Part shown: positions 55,248 to 64,000 of the stretch, one piece after another
Layout of the letters: every line of letters begins with the position of its first letter
Numbering within the stretch: position 1 is the first letter of the stretch
DNA from: Bacteroidales bacterium
GTDB lineage: Bacteria > Bacteroidota > Bacteroidia > Bacteroidales > Marinilabiliaceae
Direction of reading: 5' to 3'
Length of the DNA stretch: 64,000 nucleotides
Assembly (NCBI GenBank): GCA_024401365.1
Contig: JAKSLE010000001.1
Location: 186,001 to 250,000, forward strand
Translations under genes and position numbers: made by a program
The notes under the pieces: model-generated
What the model was told of the DNA's origin: nothing
Database searches by the model: none
Seen by the model: only the letters and a program-made list of their open reading frames with translations

Positions 55248-57725
55248 ATGGCTGAACAAAAGCAAACAACCGATAAAAACAAAAAGCGCAAATACCTAAT
55301 CTTCTTGTGGAGCGCATTCGCTACACTGGTGATTGCTACTATAGTTTTCTTTACCCTCTTGTCGTACGGCTTACTGGGTTTCATGCCTTCGTTCGAGGAT
55401 CTGGAGAACCCTAAAAGCGCACTCGCCACAGATATCATATCTGAGGATGGCGTCACTATCGGTAAGTTCTATATCGAAAACCGTTCTCAAGTCGACTTCG
55501 AGGATATGGCTCCTTGCCTCATCCAGGCTCTGGTCTCTACAGAGGATGAACGATTCTACGAGCACTCGGGTATCGATATGCGTGGCTTGGCTCGCGTATT
55601 GTTCAAGACCGTCATCTTGCAACAGAAGAGCTCTGGTGGTGGTTCTACTATTACTCAGCAGTTGGCTAAACTTCTCTTCCACGAGGAGGAGATTCGCAAT
55701 GGCCAGACTAAGTGGGAGCGCTACACGCAGAAACTTAAGGAGTGGGTTATCGCTGTTAAACTGGAACGTGCATATACTAAGGAGGAGATCCTCGCAATGT
55801 ACCTCAACCGCGCCGGATTTATCTACGACGCCTATGGTATCGAGTCGGCTTCTTGGACTTTCTTCCATACTAATGTGGGCAACCTGAAACCCGAACAGGC
55901 AGCAATGCTCGTGGGTATGCTCAAGAACCCTGCCTTGTACAACCCTATCCGCCGCCCAGAAATGGTGCTCGAACGCCGAAATACTGTCTTGTTCCAGATG
56001 CGCCGAGCTCATCATATCAACCAGGCTGAGTATGATTCCCTTAAGGCTTTGCCTCTTGGATTGGATTTCAACCGCTCCGACCATAAGGAGGGTATCGCTC
56101 CTTATTTCCGCGAGTGGATCCGTCTGACATTGACTGCCCCAGAGCCTAAACGCGAAAACTACGCAAGCTGGCAAGCACAGAAATTCTACGAGGATAGCCT
56201 CCAATGGGTCAACAACCCTGCTTATGGTTGGATCCACAAGAACCCTAAATCTGATGGCTCTCTATACAATATATATAAGGATGGCCTCAAGATTCATACA
56301 ACCCTCGACTCTCGATTGCAGAAGTTCGCCGAGCAGTCTCTCGAGGAACACCTGGGCAATGAACTCCAACCTAAATTCTTCCAGTCCAAGAGCGCAAAGG
56401 GTAAACACGCAGATATGCCTTTCAGCTCTAAGATATCAAAGAGCCAGGCCGAGGAGATCATCAATCGCGCCGCTAAGAATTCCGACCGCTACCGAGCTCT
56501 CAAAAAGGCTGGCGCTAGCGAGGCGGAAATAACAAAGAACTTCAACACAGCCACAGAGATGAAGGTCTTCTCTTGGCAGGGCGAGGTGGATACCGTTCTC
56601 ACTCCTATGGATTCTATCAAATACCATAAGTTCTTCCTCCGCGCTGGTATGATGAGCGTCGACCCTCATAATGGCCATATCAAGGTCTATGTGGGTGGTC
56701 CTAACTTCAAGTACTTCCAGTACGATATGGTTTCTGTGGGCAAACGCCAGGTGGGTTCTACCGTCAAGCCTTTCGTATACGCTCTTGCTATGCGCGAAGG
56801 CCATACTCCTTGCGACCTGGCTCCTAATACGCCTCAGACGTTCCAGATCCGCGACCCTCAGGGCAACTGGACAACATGGACTCCACGTAACGCAGGTGAT
56901 GCTCGCGCAGATGAAATGGTGAGCCTTAAATGGGGATTGGCTAATTCCAACAACAACGTTACTGCTTGGGTAATGAAGCAGTACTCGCCAGAGGGCGTCG
57001 CTCAGTTGATGCACGACCTAGGCGTGGTTTCCCATATCGACCCGGTAGTTTCCCTATGTCTGGGTACTAGCGAAGTTACTTTGTACGAAATGGTTTCTGC
57101 CTACTCTACCTTCGCAAACAGGGGCGTACATATCGAACCTATAGCTATAACATCTATCGAGGATAAGTACGGCAACACAATATCTCAGTTCGTGTCAACC
57201 GAAAAGGAGGTCATGAACGAAGAGGCTTCTTATATGATGATCAACCTCCTCGAGGGTGTTATCAATCAGGGTACAGGTCGCCGACTCCGTGGTCCTGCTT
57301 ACCAATTGCGCAACAAGATGGGTGGTAAAACGGGTACAACTCAGGAGCACGCCGATGGCTGGTTCATGAGCGTTATGCCTAACTTGGTTAGCGGCGTATG
57401 GGTAGGCGGCGAGGATCGTAGTATCCACTTCGATAGCATGAACCTGGGCCAGGCAGCCAATATGGCAGTCCCAGTATTCGGCCGATTCGCCCTTAAGGTA
57501 TTCGCTAATGAGGGACTGAAACACCCTACAAGCAAAACTAATTTTACCGTTTCTCCCGAGGATACATTTATGCCACCTCCATATATTACCTATAATCTTG
57601 ATTGTTCTGATGAACATATCAACGCAGATGAGGGTGAGGATGCCGACATAAAGGAGCTTCGTGAAAAATACGACCTCAATGAATATGAGTCTGATGGCTC
57701 TGGCGATTCAGTTTTCGACTTCTAA
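55248..57725 (+). CDS. Class A penicillin-binding protein 1A (glycosyltransferase/transpeptidase)
   Basis: An 825-residue peptidoglycan polymerase. It has an N-terminal cytoplasmic tail and transmembrane helix (FLWSAFATLVIATIVFFTLL), then a GT51 domain with the catalytic Glu in STEDERFYEHSGIDMRG and GGSTITQQLAK, then a transpeptidase domain with SxxK in GSTVKPFVYALA, SxN in NSNNNVTAW and KTGTTQEH. The acidic C-terminal tail is variable. It is the first gene of a plus-strand run with an LPG-synthase-like gene (16 bp after it), lpxK and a purine phosphorylase gene. C-ending codons are frequent here compared with the plus-strand genes at the left end. Confidence 0.95.
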   Translation: MAEQKQTTDKNKKRKYLIFLWSAFATLVIATIVFFTLLSYGLLGFMPSFEDLENPKSALATDIISEDGVTIGKFYIENRSQVDFEDMAPCLIQALVSTEDERFYEHSGIDMRGLARVLFKTVILQQKSSGGGSTITQQLAKLLFHEEEIRNGQTKWERYTQKLKEWVIAVKLERAYTKEEILAMYLNRAGFIYDAYGIESASWTFFHTNVGNLKPEQAAMLVGMLKNPALYNPIRRPEMVLERRNTVLFQMRRAHHINQAEYDSLKALPLGLDFNRSDHKEGIAPYFREWIRLTLTAPEPKRENYASWQAQKFYEDSLQWVNNPAYGWIHKNPKSDGSLYNIYKDGLKIHTTLDSRLQKFAEQSLEEHLGNELQPKFFQSKSAKGKHADMPFSSKISKSQAEEIINRAAKNSDRYRALKKAGASEAEITKNFNTATEMKVFSWQGEVDTVLTPMDSIKYHKFFLRAGMMSVDPHNGHIKVYVGGPNFKYFQYDMVSVGKRQVGSTVKPFVYALAMREGHTPCDLAPNTPQTFQIRDPQGNWTTWTPRNAGDARADEMVSLKWGLANSNNNVTAWVMKQYSPEGVAQLMHDLGVVSHIDPVVSLCLGTSEVTLYEMVSAYSTFANRGVHIEPIAITSIEDKYGNTISQFVSTEKEVMNEEASYMMINLLEGVINQGTGRRLRGPAYQLRNKMGGKTGTTQEHADGWFMSVMPNLVSGVWVGGEDRSIHFDSMNLGQAANMAVPVFGRFALKVFANEGLKHPTSKTNFTVSPEDTFMPPPYITYNLDCSDEHINADEGEDADIKELREKYDLNEYESDGSGDSVFDF

Positions 57726-57741
57726 ACGCAACTGAGTGTCT

Positions 57742-58839
57742 ATGACTAACGAGGAACTAACAAAACCACAGGCAAATGAACCTGAACAGGATATTAGTGT
57801 CCTGGATGGGTTGAAATCTTGGAAGATATTCATCCCTATCATCATCGGACTGGGTGTCACTGTCTGGATGTTCATGAGGGAGTACGAACCGGGAATGTTC
57901 GATATGATCCAGTTCTCTGGATGGACCATATTCTGGTTTTTCGTATCTGCCTTGGCTATGGCAACTCGCGATATAGGGTACATGGCACGAATACGTATCC
58001 TAAGCGACAGAGATATATCTTGGCGTAGCGCCTTTAGAATCATTATGCTGTGGGAGTTCGCTTCGGCTGTCTCTCCTTCTGCCGTGGGCGGTACTAGCGT
58101 AGCTTTGTTCTTTGTCAACCGCGAGGGCATAAATATGGGCCGCTCTACAGGTATAGTAATGGTGACCTCTTTCTTGGACGAACTTTTCTTCGCCTTGGTA
58201 TTCCCTCTGGTCATATTGCTCATAGGTTATGCTAATGTATTTGGCGTAGATGATGGCTTGATAAGCGATTTCGCCAAGTTGGCTTGGATCGGATATGGCC
58301 TTAAGTTGGGCTATATATTGTTGTTGAGCTATGGTTTGTTTGTCAACCCTCAGGGATTCAAATGGTTGCTGAACCAATTATTCCGCTTGCCCGTCTTACG
58401 CCGCTGGAAAGCAAAGGCGGAGAGCACGGGCGATGATATAGTAAATACTTCTATCTACTTCCGCCACTGGCCGTTCAAACGTTGGATAAAGGCGTTTATC
58501 GCTACCTCGGCTAGCTGGTTGGCAAGGTATTGGGTTGCCAACGCCCTCATAGTCGCATTCTTCGGCATACACCAGTTGGGATGGTTCGACCATTTTATAG
58601 TTTTCGGTAAACAGTTGGCTATGTGGATCATGATGCTCGTAGCTCCTACCCCTGGAGGTGCCGGATTCGCAGAGTATATCTTCAAGGAGTTCCTCGGAGC
58701 ATTCATCCCTATGGGCGCCGGCATAGCCTTGGCTTTGGCATGGCGCTTGGTTAGCTACTACCCTTACCTCATCATGGGTGCCTTGCTCCTCCCTAAATGG
58801 GTAAGCGAAATAAAGTTGGGTAAGAAAAATAAAAAGTAA
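57742..58839 (+). CDS. Lysylphosphatidylglycerol synthase TM-region family (flippase-like) membrane protein
   Basis: A 365-residue membrane protein with about eight helices; the ATG at 57742 is chosen over a GTG 6 nt upstream. It shows the UPF0104/LPG_synthase_TM signature LWEFASAVSPSAVGGTSVAL, a long loop and the C-terminal APTPGGAGFAEYIF. It lacks the aminoacyl-transferase domain of true MprF, so lipid lysylation is not implied; these proteins are thought to move lipids or lipid-linked sugars. It lies 5 bp before lpxK. Confidence 0.85.
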   Translation: MTNEELTKPQANEPEQDISVLDGLKSWKIFIPIIIGLGVTVWMFMREYEPGMFDMIQFSGWTIFWFFVSALAMATRDIGYMARIRILSDRDISWRSAFRIIMLWEFASAVSPSAVGGTSVALFFVNREGINMGRSTGIVMVTSFLDELFFALVFPLVILLIGYANVFGVDDGLISDFAKLAWIGYGLKLGYILLLSYGLFVNPQGFKWLLNQLFRLPVLRRWKAKAESTGDDIVNTSIYFRHWPFKRWIKAFIATSASWLARYWVANALIVAFFGIHQLGWFDHFIVFGKQLAMWIMMLVAPTPGGAGFAEYIFKEFLGAFIPMGAGIALALAWRLVSYYPYLIMGALLLPKWVSEIKLGKKNKK

Positions 58840-58844
58840 TACCC

Positions 58845-59834
58845 ATGAACGCCCGTAAATTATTATTGCCTATATCATGGCTATATGGTATCGCTGTCGA
58901 TACTATCGGGCTGTTGTATGATTCAGGATTCAAAAAGGCTATCCCTGCTCCCGTCCGTACCGTATGCGTAGGAAACCTGACTGTAGGCGGAACAGGGAAA
59001 ACGCCTATTACGGAGTACCTGATAGATAAACTCCAATCTCACGGACTGAAAGTCGCCATGCTTAGCCGAGGATACCGCCGTAAGACTAAGGGTCTCCAAG
59101 TGGCTACTGAGCACTCTACCGTCTATGATATAGGTGATGAGCCTATGCAAATACATAAACGCCACCCTCATATCCCTATAGTGGTGGATGGCGACCGCAA
59201 CCGAGCACTGAATTATATTAAGCAGAATATGCCTGATGTCAATATCGTAATCATGGACGATGGCATGCAACATAGGTCTACTATCGCTTCTGAATATATC
59301 CTTGTATGCGATTACGCTAGACCTATATATAATGACACCCTCTTGCCCGCTGGCAATCTGCGAGAGCATTGGAGCGCAAGACGCCGCGCTAATACTATAA
59401 TCGTCAATAAGTGTCCGCTCAATATCAGCGAGCACGAAATGTCGGAAATAAAACGAAAACTTAAACTGGACGATCGCCAGAGACTATATTTCACCGGAAT
59501 TGAGTACCAGGAACTTATAGGTTCCGACTGCCCTACCCACAAGGCCTTGGCTATAGCCGGCATCGGACGCCCAGCCCCTTTCTTCGAGGAGATACGCCGC
59601 CGCTATGGCTCCGATACGGAGTGCATAGCCTATGGCGACCACCATAAATTCACCGACAAGGAGCTGAATACTATAAAAGATAAATTGGATGCTCTTGGTG
59701 ATGAGTCAATATTGATATGTACCGAAAAAGATGCTCAGCGTCTAAGTAACAAAATCGGCTCTCACTCAGTATGCTATCTACGAATAGGTCTTCGAATCCT
59801 CGGAGGTCCTTCTTTTGATATCGTCGAAATTTAA
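58845..59834 (+). CDS. lpxK: Tetraacyldisaccharide 4'-kinase
   Basis: A 329-residue membrane-associated kinase that phosphorylates the lipid A precursor. The P-loop is GNLTVGGTGKTPITE, followed by LSRGYRRKTKG and the conserved IMDDGMQHR. The N-terminal helix (LLLPISWLYGIAVDTIGLLY) associates with the inner membrane. It fits between the LPG-type membrane protein and the purine phosphorylase in one operon. Confidence 0.95.
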   Translation: MNARKLLLPISWLYGIAVDTIGLLYDSGFKKAIPAPVRTVCVGNLTVGGTGKTPITEYLIDKLQSHGLKVAMLSRGYRRKTKGLQVATEHSTVYDIGDEPMQIHKRHPHIPIVVDGDRNRALNYIKQNMPDVNIVIMDDGMQHRSTIASEYILVCDYARPIYNDTLLPAGNLREHWSARRRANTIIVNKCPLNISEHEMSEIKRKLKLDDRQRLYFTGIEYQELIGSDCPTHKALAIAGIGRPAPFFEEIRRRYGSDTECIAYGDHHKFTDKELNTIKDKLDALGDESILICTEKDAQRLSNKIGSHSVCYLRIGLRILGGPSFDIVEI

Positions 59835-59853
59835 TACGTAACAATATACTATC

Positions 59854-60672
59854 ATGATTAACAAGATAAAGGAAGCTGCTGCGTACCTTAAGTCGCAGTT
59901 CTCAGCACAGCCTCGAGTGGGCATCATACTTGGAACTGGTCTTGGTGGACTAGTCAACGAGATCAAAATCGAAAAGTCAATAGACTACAAGGAGATTCCT
60001 CACTTCCCTGTCTCTACAGTGGAGGGCCATAGCGGTCGCCTCATCCTTGGCACCATCGGCGGCGTACCAGTTCTAGCCATGCAGGGTCGTTTCCACTACT
60101 ACGAGGGATACACAATGCAGCAGGTTACTTTCCCTGCCCGCGTAATGAAGGTTTGCGGTATCAATACATTGTTCGTCTCTAACGCTAGTGGCGGTCTTAA
60201 CCCTTCTTTCAAAGTTGGAACAATCATGGTCATCAAGGACCATATCAATATGTTCGGCACTAATCCTCTTATCGGCCCTAATATGGCTGAGTTCGGCCCA
60301 CGTTTCCCAGATATGTCTGAGGTATACAGCAAGAGACTCCGCAAAAAGGCGTTCGAAATCGCAGAACGTGAGAATATACACCTCCTCGATGGCGTATACG
60401 TGGGTACCACTGGTCCTACATTCGAGACTCCTTCTGAGTACAAAATGTTCCGCCTCTTAGGCGCAGACGCAGTGGGTATGTCTACCGTTCCTGAGGTTAT
60501 AGTAGCCCATCACGCCGGCATGGAGGTATTCGGCGTATCTATCATTACCGATTCTGGAGTACCAGGAGAGATCGTAGAGGTCAGCCACGAAGAGGTTCAG
60601 AAAGTGGCCGCAGCCGCAGAGCCTAAAATGACAAAGATCATCGCTCAGTTGGTTCAGGAACTGGATAAGTAA
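59854..60672 (+). CDS. Purine nucleoside phosphorylase
   Basis: A 272-residue class I (trimeric) PNP that splits purine nucleosides to base and ribose 1-phosphate. The phosphate-binding loop is IILGTGLGGLV; other conserved parts are HFPVSTVEGHSGRL, MQGRFHYYEGYTMQ, the base-binding Glu in TGPTFETPSEY and VGMSTVPEVIVA. It is the last gene of the PBP1A operon, followed by a terminator at 60697-60731. The PNP-lpxK neighbourhood is common in Bacteroidetes. Confidence 0.95.
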   Translation: MINKIKEAAAYLKSQFSAQPRVGIILGTGLGGLVNEIKIEKSIDYKEIPHFPVSTVEGHSGRLILGTIGGVPVLAMQGRFHYYEGYTMQQVTFPARVMKVCGINTLFVSNASGGLNPSFKVGTIMVIKDHINMFGTNPLIGPNMAEFGPRFPDMSEVYSKRLRKKAFEIAERENIHLLDGVYVGTTGPTFETPSEYKMFRLLGADAVGMSTVPEVIVAHHAGMEVFGVSIITDSGVPGEIVEVSHEEVQKVAAAAEPKMTKIIAQLVQELDK

Positions 60673-60696
60673 ATCCTATTCTACATTAATATACAA

Positions 60697-60731
60697 GGGA
60701 GGAGGTCATACCACGACTTCCTCCTTTTTTT
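60697..60731 (+). terminator. Terminator of the PBP1A-lpxK-PNP operon
   Basis: GGAGGAGGTC (60698-60707) pairs with GACTTCCTCC (60715-60724) with one G-U pair, followed by seven T residues. Confidence 0.88.
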
Positions 60732-60755
60732 ATATGCCACACGTAGGCAATATTT

Positions 60756-60789
60756 AAAAAACTGCGAGCAACCTTAATGCTCTCTTATA
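60756..60789 (-). repeat. Dispersed intergenic element, copy I
   Basis: On the minus strand TATAAGAGAGCATTAAG precedes the core GTTGCTCGCAGTTTTTT (60772-60756). It lies between the convergent PNP and anion-symporter genes and between their two terminators. Confidence 0.85.
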
Positions 60790-60810
60790 TCACAAAGTAT
60801 ACAGCAATAA

Positions 60811-60844
60811 AAAAGCTCCCTTCCAAAAAGGAAAGAGAGCTTTT
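60811..60844 (-). terminator. Terminator of the DASS symporter gene
   Basis: AAAAGCTCCCTTCC pairs with GGAAAGAGAGCTTTT with small mismatches around an A-rich loop; on the minus strand it is followed by a T run. It can probably act in both directions. Confidence 0.8.
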
Positions 60845-60872
60845 ATATTAACTATCAAATATTTACTTCTGC

Positions 60873-62306
60873 TTAGAAGAGGCCCATCTTTACTGCAAGC
60901 ATGAGTACCGCATAACCGAGAACGATACCAATGAGGCCTACAATGATACCTACCTTTGCCATCTGGCTCTGATTTACAGCACCAGTTGCATGTGCAAGAG
61001 CATTTGGAGGTGTAGAGATTGGAAGTGCCATAGCCAACGAAGCCGAGATAGCAACACCAACAAGCATTGTAACTGTACCACCAAGATCAGCAATTGCATC
61101 ACCCATACCTGTTGCGATAGCTGCCAAGATTGGAACCAACAACGCCGCAGATGCAGTGTTACTCATAAATGTAGACATTACGCAGCAGAGCAAACCTGAT
61201 GAAGCAAATACTACCCAAGGCTCCCATGAATCGAATGGAATAGATACTACGAAATGCTCTGCAAGACCACTCGCGTTGAGTGCTACACCAAGAGCAAAAC
61301 CACCAGCTACAAGCCAGAGCACATCCCAGTTGATCATCTTCAACTCTTCCTTTCCGATAATACCTGTAATACAGAATACTGTCAAAGGAATAAATGCGAC
61401 TACGTTAGCATTGAGGTTTGTCTTCTTATCAAGCAACCAGAGCAATACTGTAACAGCAAATGTTACATATACAATGATAGACTTCTTATCCTTACGCCAC
61501 TTACCCTCGATGTTAAGATCAATCTCCTTCTGTGTGAATGGGAAGAACTTAAGCAACAAGAAATATGAGATAACCAAAAGAACGAGTACAAATGGTACCA
61601 TGATCATCATCCACTGACCAAAACCAATCTCGTTGTCTGGCATCGACTCTGCCAAATATCTCAAAGCAATAGCATTTGGAGGTGTACCGATTGGTGTACC
61701 GATACCACCAATATTAGCGCCCAATGGAATAGCCATTGTGAGTGCAATACGACCCTTACCCTCAGGTGGAAGTGTCTTAAGCACTGGAGCAATGATAGCA
61801 AGCATCATAGCCGCAGTAGCTGTGTTACTCATAAACATTGAGAGAACAGCTGTTACCATCAAGAAACCAATCAACACCATCTCCGACTTACGACCGAATG
61901 GCTTCAAAACCACACGGGCAATATTTACGTCGAGACCTGTTCTTGTAGCAGCAATAGCCAACGCAAATCCACCCATGAAGAGCATTACGATAGGGTCAGC
62001 CCAAGCCGCCATGATATCCTTATAAGCAATAGGTGTACCGAACAACTCTGTTCCAGCAGCTGCCTTAAACGGAGCAAACATACTGCTTGAGACTGTTACA
62101 AGCAAAAGACCCATAATGAGGACCGATGTTGTCCAAATAGGAATTGCCTCGAAAATCCACATTAAAGCGGCAAAAATAAAGATTGCGATTACTCGCTGCT
62201 CGATGACGGTCAACCCATCAATCCCATAGCATTCAGCAGGTAGCATCCATGCCACCAAAGAGAGAACTATCGCTATGATTAGCTTGATAAGCTTACTCTT
62301 TTCCAT
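60873..62306 (-). CDS. Divalent anion:Na+ symporter (DASS/SLC13 family)
   Basis: A 477-residue inner membrane protein with about eleven hydrophobic segments. The two SNT signature motifs that bind sodium and substrate carboxylate in the VcINDY structure are present: MFMSNTATAAMML in the first half and TFMSNTASAALLV in the second, each followed by a proline-rich loop (GTPIGTPPNAIA and PISTPPNALA). It probably imports C4-dicarboxylates such as succinate; sulfate is possible. It is monocistronic. Confidence 0.93.
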   Translation of the reverse strand: MEKSKLIKLIIAIVLSLVAWMLPAECYGIDGLTVIEQRVIAIFIFAALMWIFEAIPIWTTSVLIMGLLLVTVSSSMFAPFKAAAGTELFGTPIAYKDIMAAWADPIVMLFMGGFALAIAATRTGLDVNIARVVLKPFGRKSEMVLIGFLMVTAVLSMFMSNTATAAMMLAIIAPVLKTLPPEGKGRIALTMAIPLGANIGGIGTPIGTPPNAIALRYLAESMPDNEIGFGQWMMIMVPFVLVLLVISYFLLLKFFPFTQKEIDLNIEGKWRKDKKSIIVYVTFAVTVLLWLLDKKTNLNANVVAFIPLTVFCITGIIGKEELKMINWDVLWLVAGGFALGVALNASGLAEHFVVSIPFDSWEPWVVFASSGLLCCVMSTFMSNTASAALLVPILAAIATGMGDAIADLGGTVTMLVGVAISASLAMALPISTPPNALAHATGAVNQSQMAKVGIIVGLIGIVLGYAVLMLAVKMGLF

Positions 62307-62439
62307 TGTTATGTTTTTATCTAGTATTTATTATTGTTTATCTACAGATTAGATATCCGTAATCGTGAAAAACGATTGCAAAGATTGCTAATAAATAGAT
62401 AATAGGCAAATTATTTGGACATAATAATTAAAAAGTTTC

Positions 62440-64000
62440 TTACTTGTTCATCAGCACCGCTGCTTTCTCTCCGCCAATAGTGAGTTTCAGTACTCCCTTT
62501 TTTATCTTTGGCTGCGATTTCAAAACACCTCCATCCTTTGTGTCAGAGAGCATTTCTATAGTCGCACCCTTGCCGAAAATATCATCAATATTAAGGGTTA
62601 TTTCACGGTCGCCTTTCTCTCCATTTGTTACAGCAAGATACCACTTGTCGCCACTACGACGCGCTAGTACTATATATTTACCTGGGTAACCATCAACAAA
62701 TTTTGTCTCGTCCCATTCTGTAGGAACATCGGTAAGGAACTCTAAACACTCTTTTGGAGCATCTTCCAAGTTATTGGGCGCCAAAGCAAAATTCTGTATG
62801 GCGTTCTGGAAAAGAATACACGACGAGAGCTGGAAGACATCGCTCGTACGACGGTAGGTGCCACTGTTGTTGCTCTTATGCATTCTCTTGTTCATGAAAC
62901 ATCCTCCGTATTCCATAGAACCTATCGCATTACGAACGAATGGGTACATGGTGGTACGGAAACCCTCTTGGTCGCAGTTATGCTGACCGAAAATCATGTT
63001 TTCCGACGCAAGAACAGCTTCAGAACCAGCATAATTAGGATACATGCGCTCCCAACCTCTAGGAATAGTACACCCATGGAAGATTACCATCAACCCATTA
63101 TCATCAGCATCACTCAATATATCCTCGTATAGTCTCATCGTCTCTTGCTTGTCACCGCCAAAGAAATCAACCTTGATACCCTTGACCCCAAGAGATTTCA
63201 TCCATTTCATCTCTTTTTTACGCACAAGCGCCCTGTCCATACAGTGAATAGGCCCTTGAACTATATCGTTCCAATATCCAGACGAAGAGTACCACAAGAA
63301 AACATCTACCCCCTTGGAATGTGCATACTTGATAAGTTCTTCTATTTTCTCCTTTCCTATATTCGTGTCCCACCAGTTGTCTACTAGTACATACTGGAAC
63401 TTCATAGCAGCTGCCAAGTCAACATATTTGACTTGGTCTTCAAAGTTGATCGACTCATCTTGCCAAAGAATCCAACTCCATGTCCCTTTGCCTGCCTTGA
63501 ACGCATTTTCCGACTCATAAATCGGATCTACAAGTGCCCAAGTAATGGTAGACTCTATAATAGGTTTAAGGGTATTGCCAAGGGTAATGGTTCTCCAAGG
63601 CGTAGCACCTGGCAGTGAAAATGCTGGCTCAACAGTACCATTGCCATTATTCTCTTCTGGCATAGGAAATTCCACTAAAAATACACCATTGACATTATTG
63701 GAGAGGTGCGATGCACAGTATTTTGAATCAACTCCTGTCTCGGATACAAGAGCCCAACCATTATTTGGCAAATGGAAGAGACATGGGAACGTGAAGCCAT
63801 GGTTAAACTTAGAGTATGCATTTAATGGAGCATCGGCTACATATTCTTCTTCGTAAGATGGCTTAGTGCGCTTCCAACCTACCATCGCGTCAGATTGTGG
63901 GCACATAAATGTTGTCGTCTCTTTTGGGAAACGGAATCCTGATGCTTCTGAGAAAATACGCGTAGATCCTGTCTCTCTACTTTTAGGCATTATATATCTG
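62440..64000 (-). CDS. GH97 glycoside hydrolase, probable retaining alpha-galactosidase type (5' partial)
   Basis: The frame is open to the right window edge, so the N-terminal beta-sandwich domain is largely missing; an internal Met at 63990 is not a credible start. About 520 residues are visible, with the GH97 barrel (WSWILWQDESINFEDQVKYV, YVLVDNWWD, FLWYSSSGYWND) and a C-terminal beta domain. The segment GVKGIKVDFFGGDKQ has an Asp where retaining GH97 alpha-galactosidases carry the nucleophile and where the inverting SusB-type enzymes have Gly. The signal peptide cannot be seen. It lies upstream of the anion symporter gene on the same strand, with a 133-bp gap holding nothing recognised. 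Confidence 0.85.
   Translation of the reverse strand, partial: RYIMPKSRETGSTRIFSEASGFRFPKETTTFMCPQSDAMVGWKRTKPSYEEEYVADAPLNAYSKFNHGFTFPCLFHLPNNGWALVSETGVDSKYCASHLSNNVNGVFLVEFPMPEENNGNGTVEPAFSLPGATPWRTITLGNTLKPIIESTITWALVDPIYESENAFKAGKGTWSWILWQDESINFEDQVKYVDLAAAMKFQYVLVDNWWDTNIGKEKIEELIKYAHSKGVDVFLWYSSSGYWNDIVQGPIHCMDRALVRKKEMKWMKSLGVKGIKVDFFGGDKQETMRLYEDILSDADDNGLMVIFHGCTIPRGWERMYPNYAGSEAVLASENMIFGQHNCDQEGFRTTMYPFVRNAIGSMEYGGCFMNKRMHKSNNSGTYRRTSDVFQLSSCILFQNAIQNFALAPNNLEDAPKECLEFLTDVPTEWDETKFVDGYPGKYIVLARRSGDKWYLAVTNGEKGDREITLNIDDIFGKGATIEMLSDTKDGGVLKSQPKIKKGVLKLTIGGEKAAVLMNK

Noticed and set aside
55371-56237. 288-residue minus-strand ORF
   Set aside because: It is antisense to the glycosyltransferase domain of PBP1A, which carries all expected motifs.
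1-64000. CRISPR arrays, insertion sequences, integrases or prophage
   Set aside because: No regularly spaced direct repeats with unique spacers, no transposase or integrase motifs and no phage structural genes were found in the translated frames.

Overview
The window looks like chromosomal DNA from a Bacteroidales (Bacteroidetes) bacterium of medium GC. The evidence is the Bacteroidetes-type promoter signature (TTTG, about 20 bp, TAnnTTTG), a type IX secretion lipoprotein of the PorW/SprE type, GSCFA, DUF3737 and DUF5018-like proteins, a reg_prop sensor, the ileS-DksA-like-lspA gene order, and a glycogen cluster of the Bacteroides type. No phage, insertion sequence, CRISPR array or rRNA operon was seen. 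The content is mostly housekeeping, and both ends cut a gene (an acyl-ACP synthetase/acyltransferase fusion on the left, a GH97 glycosidase on the right).

Layout. 0-3.3 kb: an Aas-like lipid gene and a DUF3737 beta-helix protein. 3.7-12 kb (minus): rsfS-ftsH-priA-outer membrane barrel, then lon. 12-12.4 kb: a probable structured small RNA. 12.4-19 kb: a MurG-like glycosyltransferase, a DUF1232 protein, an FNT-type channel, a surface lipoprotein divergent from a TPR histidine kinase/LuxR-type regulator pair, and a small membrane protein. 19.3-25.9 kb (plus): ileS, a DksA-like gene, lspA, a radical SAM gene and a divergent alanine dehydrogenase-like gene, then tRNA-Ser(UGA). 26-30 kb: porW-like and trpS, divergent. 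30-38 kb (minus): glnS, polysaccharide export (Wza-like), chain-length (Wzz-like) and GH36 alpha-galactosidase in one close-packed run. 38-45.5 kb: folB, a 54-residue membrane ORF, kdtA, a reg_prop/SpoIIE sensor phosphatase, dxr and an M23 peptidase. 45.6-52.9 kb (minus): glycogen metabolism (debranching enzyme, GT4/5 synthase, GH57, glucan phosphorylase) behind a recognisable promoter. 53-54.7 kb: GSCFA and a small anchored protein. 55.2-60.7 kb (plus): PBP1A, an LPG-synthase-type membrane protein, lpxK and purine nucleoside phosphorylase. 60.9-64 kb (minus): a DASS anion/Na+ symporter and GH97.

Cell-envelope work is a recurrent theme: PBP1A, LspA, LpxK, KdtA, Wza/Wzz, M23, PorW and the MurG-like enzyme. 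Carbohydrate turnover is the second: the glycogen cluster plus GH36 and GH97.

The most unusual signal is a dispersed, non-palindromic intergenic element of about 34 bp (TATAAGNGAG, 6-8 nt, then GTTGCTCGCAGTTTTTT), present nine times. All six copies left of 30.3 kb point rightwards and all three copies right of 43 kb point leftwards. Strand-specific codon bias also appears to change between about 30 and 37 kb, so the elements may be oriented with replication towards a terminus in this window. A transcription-linked explanation is not excluded.
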